Of a DNA stretch of 39,828 nucleotides, positions 39,142 through 39,828 are shown in pieces. How positions within the stretch are numbered: position 1 is the stretch's first letter; each line of letters opens with the position of its first letter. The position numbers and the translations under genes were made by a program. This DNA is from an uncultured Blastocatellia bacterium (GTDB lineage: Bacteria; Acidobacteriota; Blastocatellia; HR10). The stretch covers positions 1-39,828 of the forward strand of contig CALHAI010000024.1 in NCBI GenBank assembly GCA_937934295.1. The letters run 5' to 3'. Under the pieces are notes generated by a model. The model was not told where the DNA came from, did not search any database, and saw only the letters and a list, made by a program, of their open reading frames with translations.

Positions 39142-39828
39142 TCATCGGCCCGAAGAGGAGATCACAATGGCCCCTAACTGCTGGGCGACCTCCTTAGCAG
39201 AAGGATGAATGACGAATCCAAACAGGACGACAATGGGCGTCCCAACCACCTGAGGCTTCAGCTCATGCGCTCGACGCACGACGGCTTCCACATCCCGTCC
39301 GTAAATCCGACTCCGAACTTCTCCGAGCACAACGATCTGCTCGCCGTCTCGCCATCCCTCGCCATAGAGATCGATCTCGATCTCCTGACCCTCGATCGTG
39401 AAGAATCGCCGATCGAGTCCTTCCACGCGAATGCCATGGTGTTGTGCCAAATAAGCTGGGGTCACCTCGCGAGCTAAATCCTCCAATGCGAACCCGACCA
39501 CGTCGCTCAATCGTCCGACTTGCTGGCTGAGTTGGCCCATCTGTTGGGCTAGGGATCGCATAACCTCCTGCATATGGATATAGGCCTGAGCCAGCTCTTC
39601 CGCACGAGCTTCTGTCCGCGCCTGCGCCTCCGTCAGTCGCGCCATCGCTTCCTCCATCCGCGCCATCCGCTCGTCCGCCTGCGCCTGCGCCTCCGTCAGT
39701 CGCGCCATCGCTTCCTCCACTTGTGCCGCCCGCTCACCCGCTTGCACCTGCACTTCGGCCATCCGTACCATGGCTTCCTCTAACCGTCCCACCTGTTCCT
39801 CGACATGTCCTATCCGCTCTTCCAATCG
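39142..39828 (-). CDS. Coiled-coil protein with nuclease-like C-terminal domain (5' end cut)
   Basis: The frame is open at the right edge, so the start lies outside. The first roughly 110 visible residues are a heptad coiled coil with near-identical 21-residue units (EEAMARLTEAQAQADERMAR and EEAMARLTEAQARTEARAEE). The C-terminal 110 residues look like a compact domain: LAREVTPAYLAQHHGI, FFTIEGQEIEIDLYGEGWRD and VVLGEVRSRIYGRDV. The I-D...E-V-R-S-R pattern resembles a PD-(D/E)xK nuclease core with Arg in the usual Lys position. Similar coiled-coil plus DUF3782-like proteins are multicopy in some thermophiles. Nuclease activity is not shown. Confidence 0.78.
   Translation of the reverse strand, partial: RLEERIGHVEEQVGRLEEAMVRMAEVQVQAGERAAQVEEAMARLTEAQAQADERMARMEEAMARLTEAQARTEARAEELAQAYIHMQEVMRSLAQQMGQLSQQVGRLSDVVGFALEDLAREVTPAYLAQHHGIRVEGLDRRFFTIEGQEIEIDLYGEGWRDGEQIVVLGEVRSRIYGRDVEAVVRRAHELKPQVVGTPIVVLFGFVIHPSAKEVAQQLGAIVISSSGR
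39618..39719 (-). repeat. 39-bp perfect direct repeat inside the coiled-coil gene
   Basis: Positions 39618-39656 and 39681-39719 are identical over 39 nt, 63 nt apart. The period is 21 codons, exactly three heptads, so copy-number change keeps both frame and coiled-coil register. Confidence 0.9.

Overview
The window looks like chromosomal DNA (about 60% GC by eye) from a thermophilic, Gram-negative-type bacterium. The best lineage guess is Acidobacteriota (Blastocatellia-like) or a related hot-environment phylum, but no rRNA is present, so this is an inference. The strongest thermophily sign is a TtuB-TtuA pair (16960-18158). These proteins make 2-thioribothymidine at tRNA position 54, a heat-stabilising modification. 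Exported metallopeptidases, an exported hydrolase, a RodZ-like protein and FabI fit a didermal heterotroph. No phage, insertion sequence, CRISPR array or rRNA was seen.

Layout. 1-590: decayed DNA with fragments of a helicase-like gene and a BNR/sortilin-like propeller gene, then a structured leader. 591-3384: threonine-synthase-like PLP enzyme, MoaD/ThiS-type sulfur carrier and ThiF/MoeB-type E1. 3482-9000: exported M28 peptidase, OsmC-like protein, stand-alone LigD-type 3'-phosphoesterase, HEAT-repeat protein and dCTP deaminase. 9013-12132 (minus): conserved DHS-like protein, exported glycine-zipper protein, RodZ-like protein and thioesterase. 12221-16151: two exported HExxH proteins, one M1-like. 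16231-19846: HD phosphohydrolase, TtuB-like carrier, TtuA and an exported alpha/beta hydrolase. 20069-20925 (minus): CDGSH iron-sulfur protein and YceI. 21335-27662: a signalling block with a GAF-GAF-PAS histidine kinase convergent with a minus-strand PP2C, PocR/HisKA-like/REC and TPR operon. 27851-33467: YjbQ, GlgB, a P-loop kinase, MgtE, an alkyltransferase-like DNA repair protein and a membrane protein. 33639-38448: dienelactone hydrolase, FabI, two overlapping DedA/VTT paralogues, an orphan protein and an M20 amidohydrolase. 38643-38948: tRNA-Gly(GCC) and tRNA-Cys(GCA), each with a good promoter. The right edge holds the 3' part of a repeat-containing coiled-coil protein with a nuclease-like C-terminal domain.

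The most interesting theme is protein-thiocarboxylate sulfur transfer. Two separate ubiquitin-like carriers are present, one beside a threonine-synthase-like enzyme and one fused translationally to TtuA. Each has residues after its terminal Gly-Gly (seven and three), so each should need trimming before activation. Only one E1 and no recognisable JAMM protease are in the window. A second theme is a split phosphorelay with an opposing PP2C operon. Most genes are recognisable families, and the novelty lies in their arrangement, C-terminal tails, leader structures and start signals rather than in a wholly new system.
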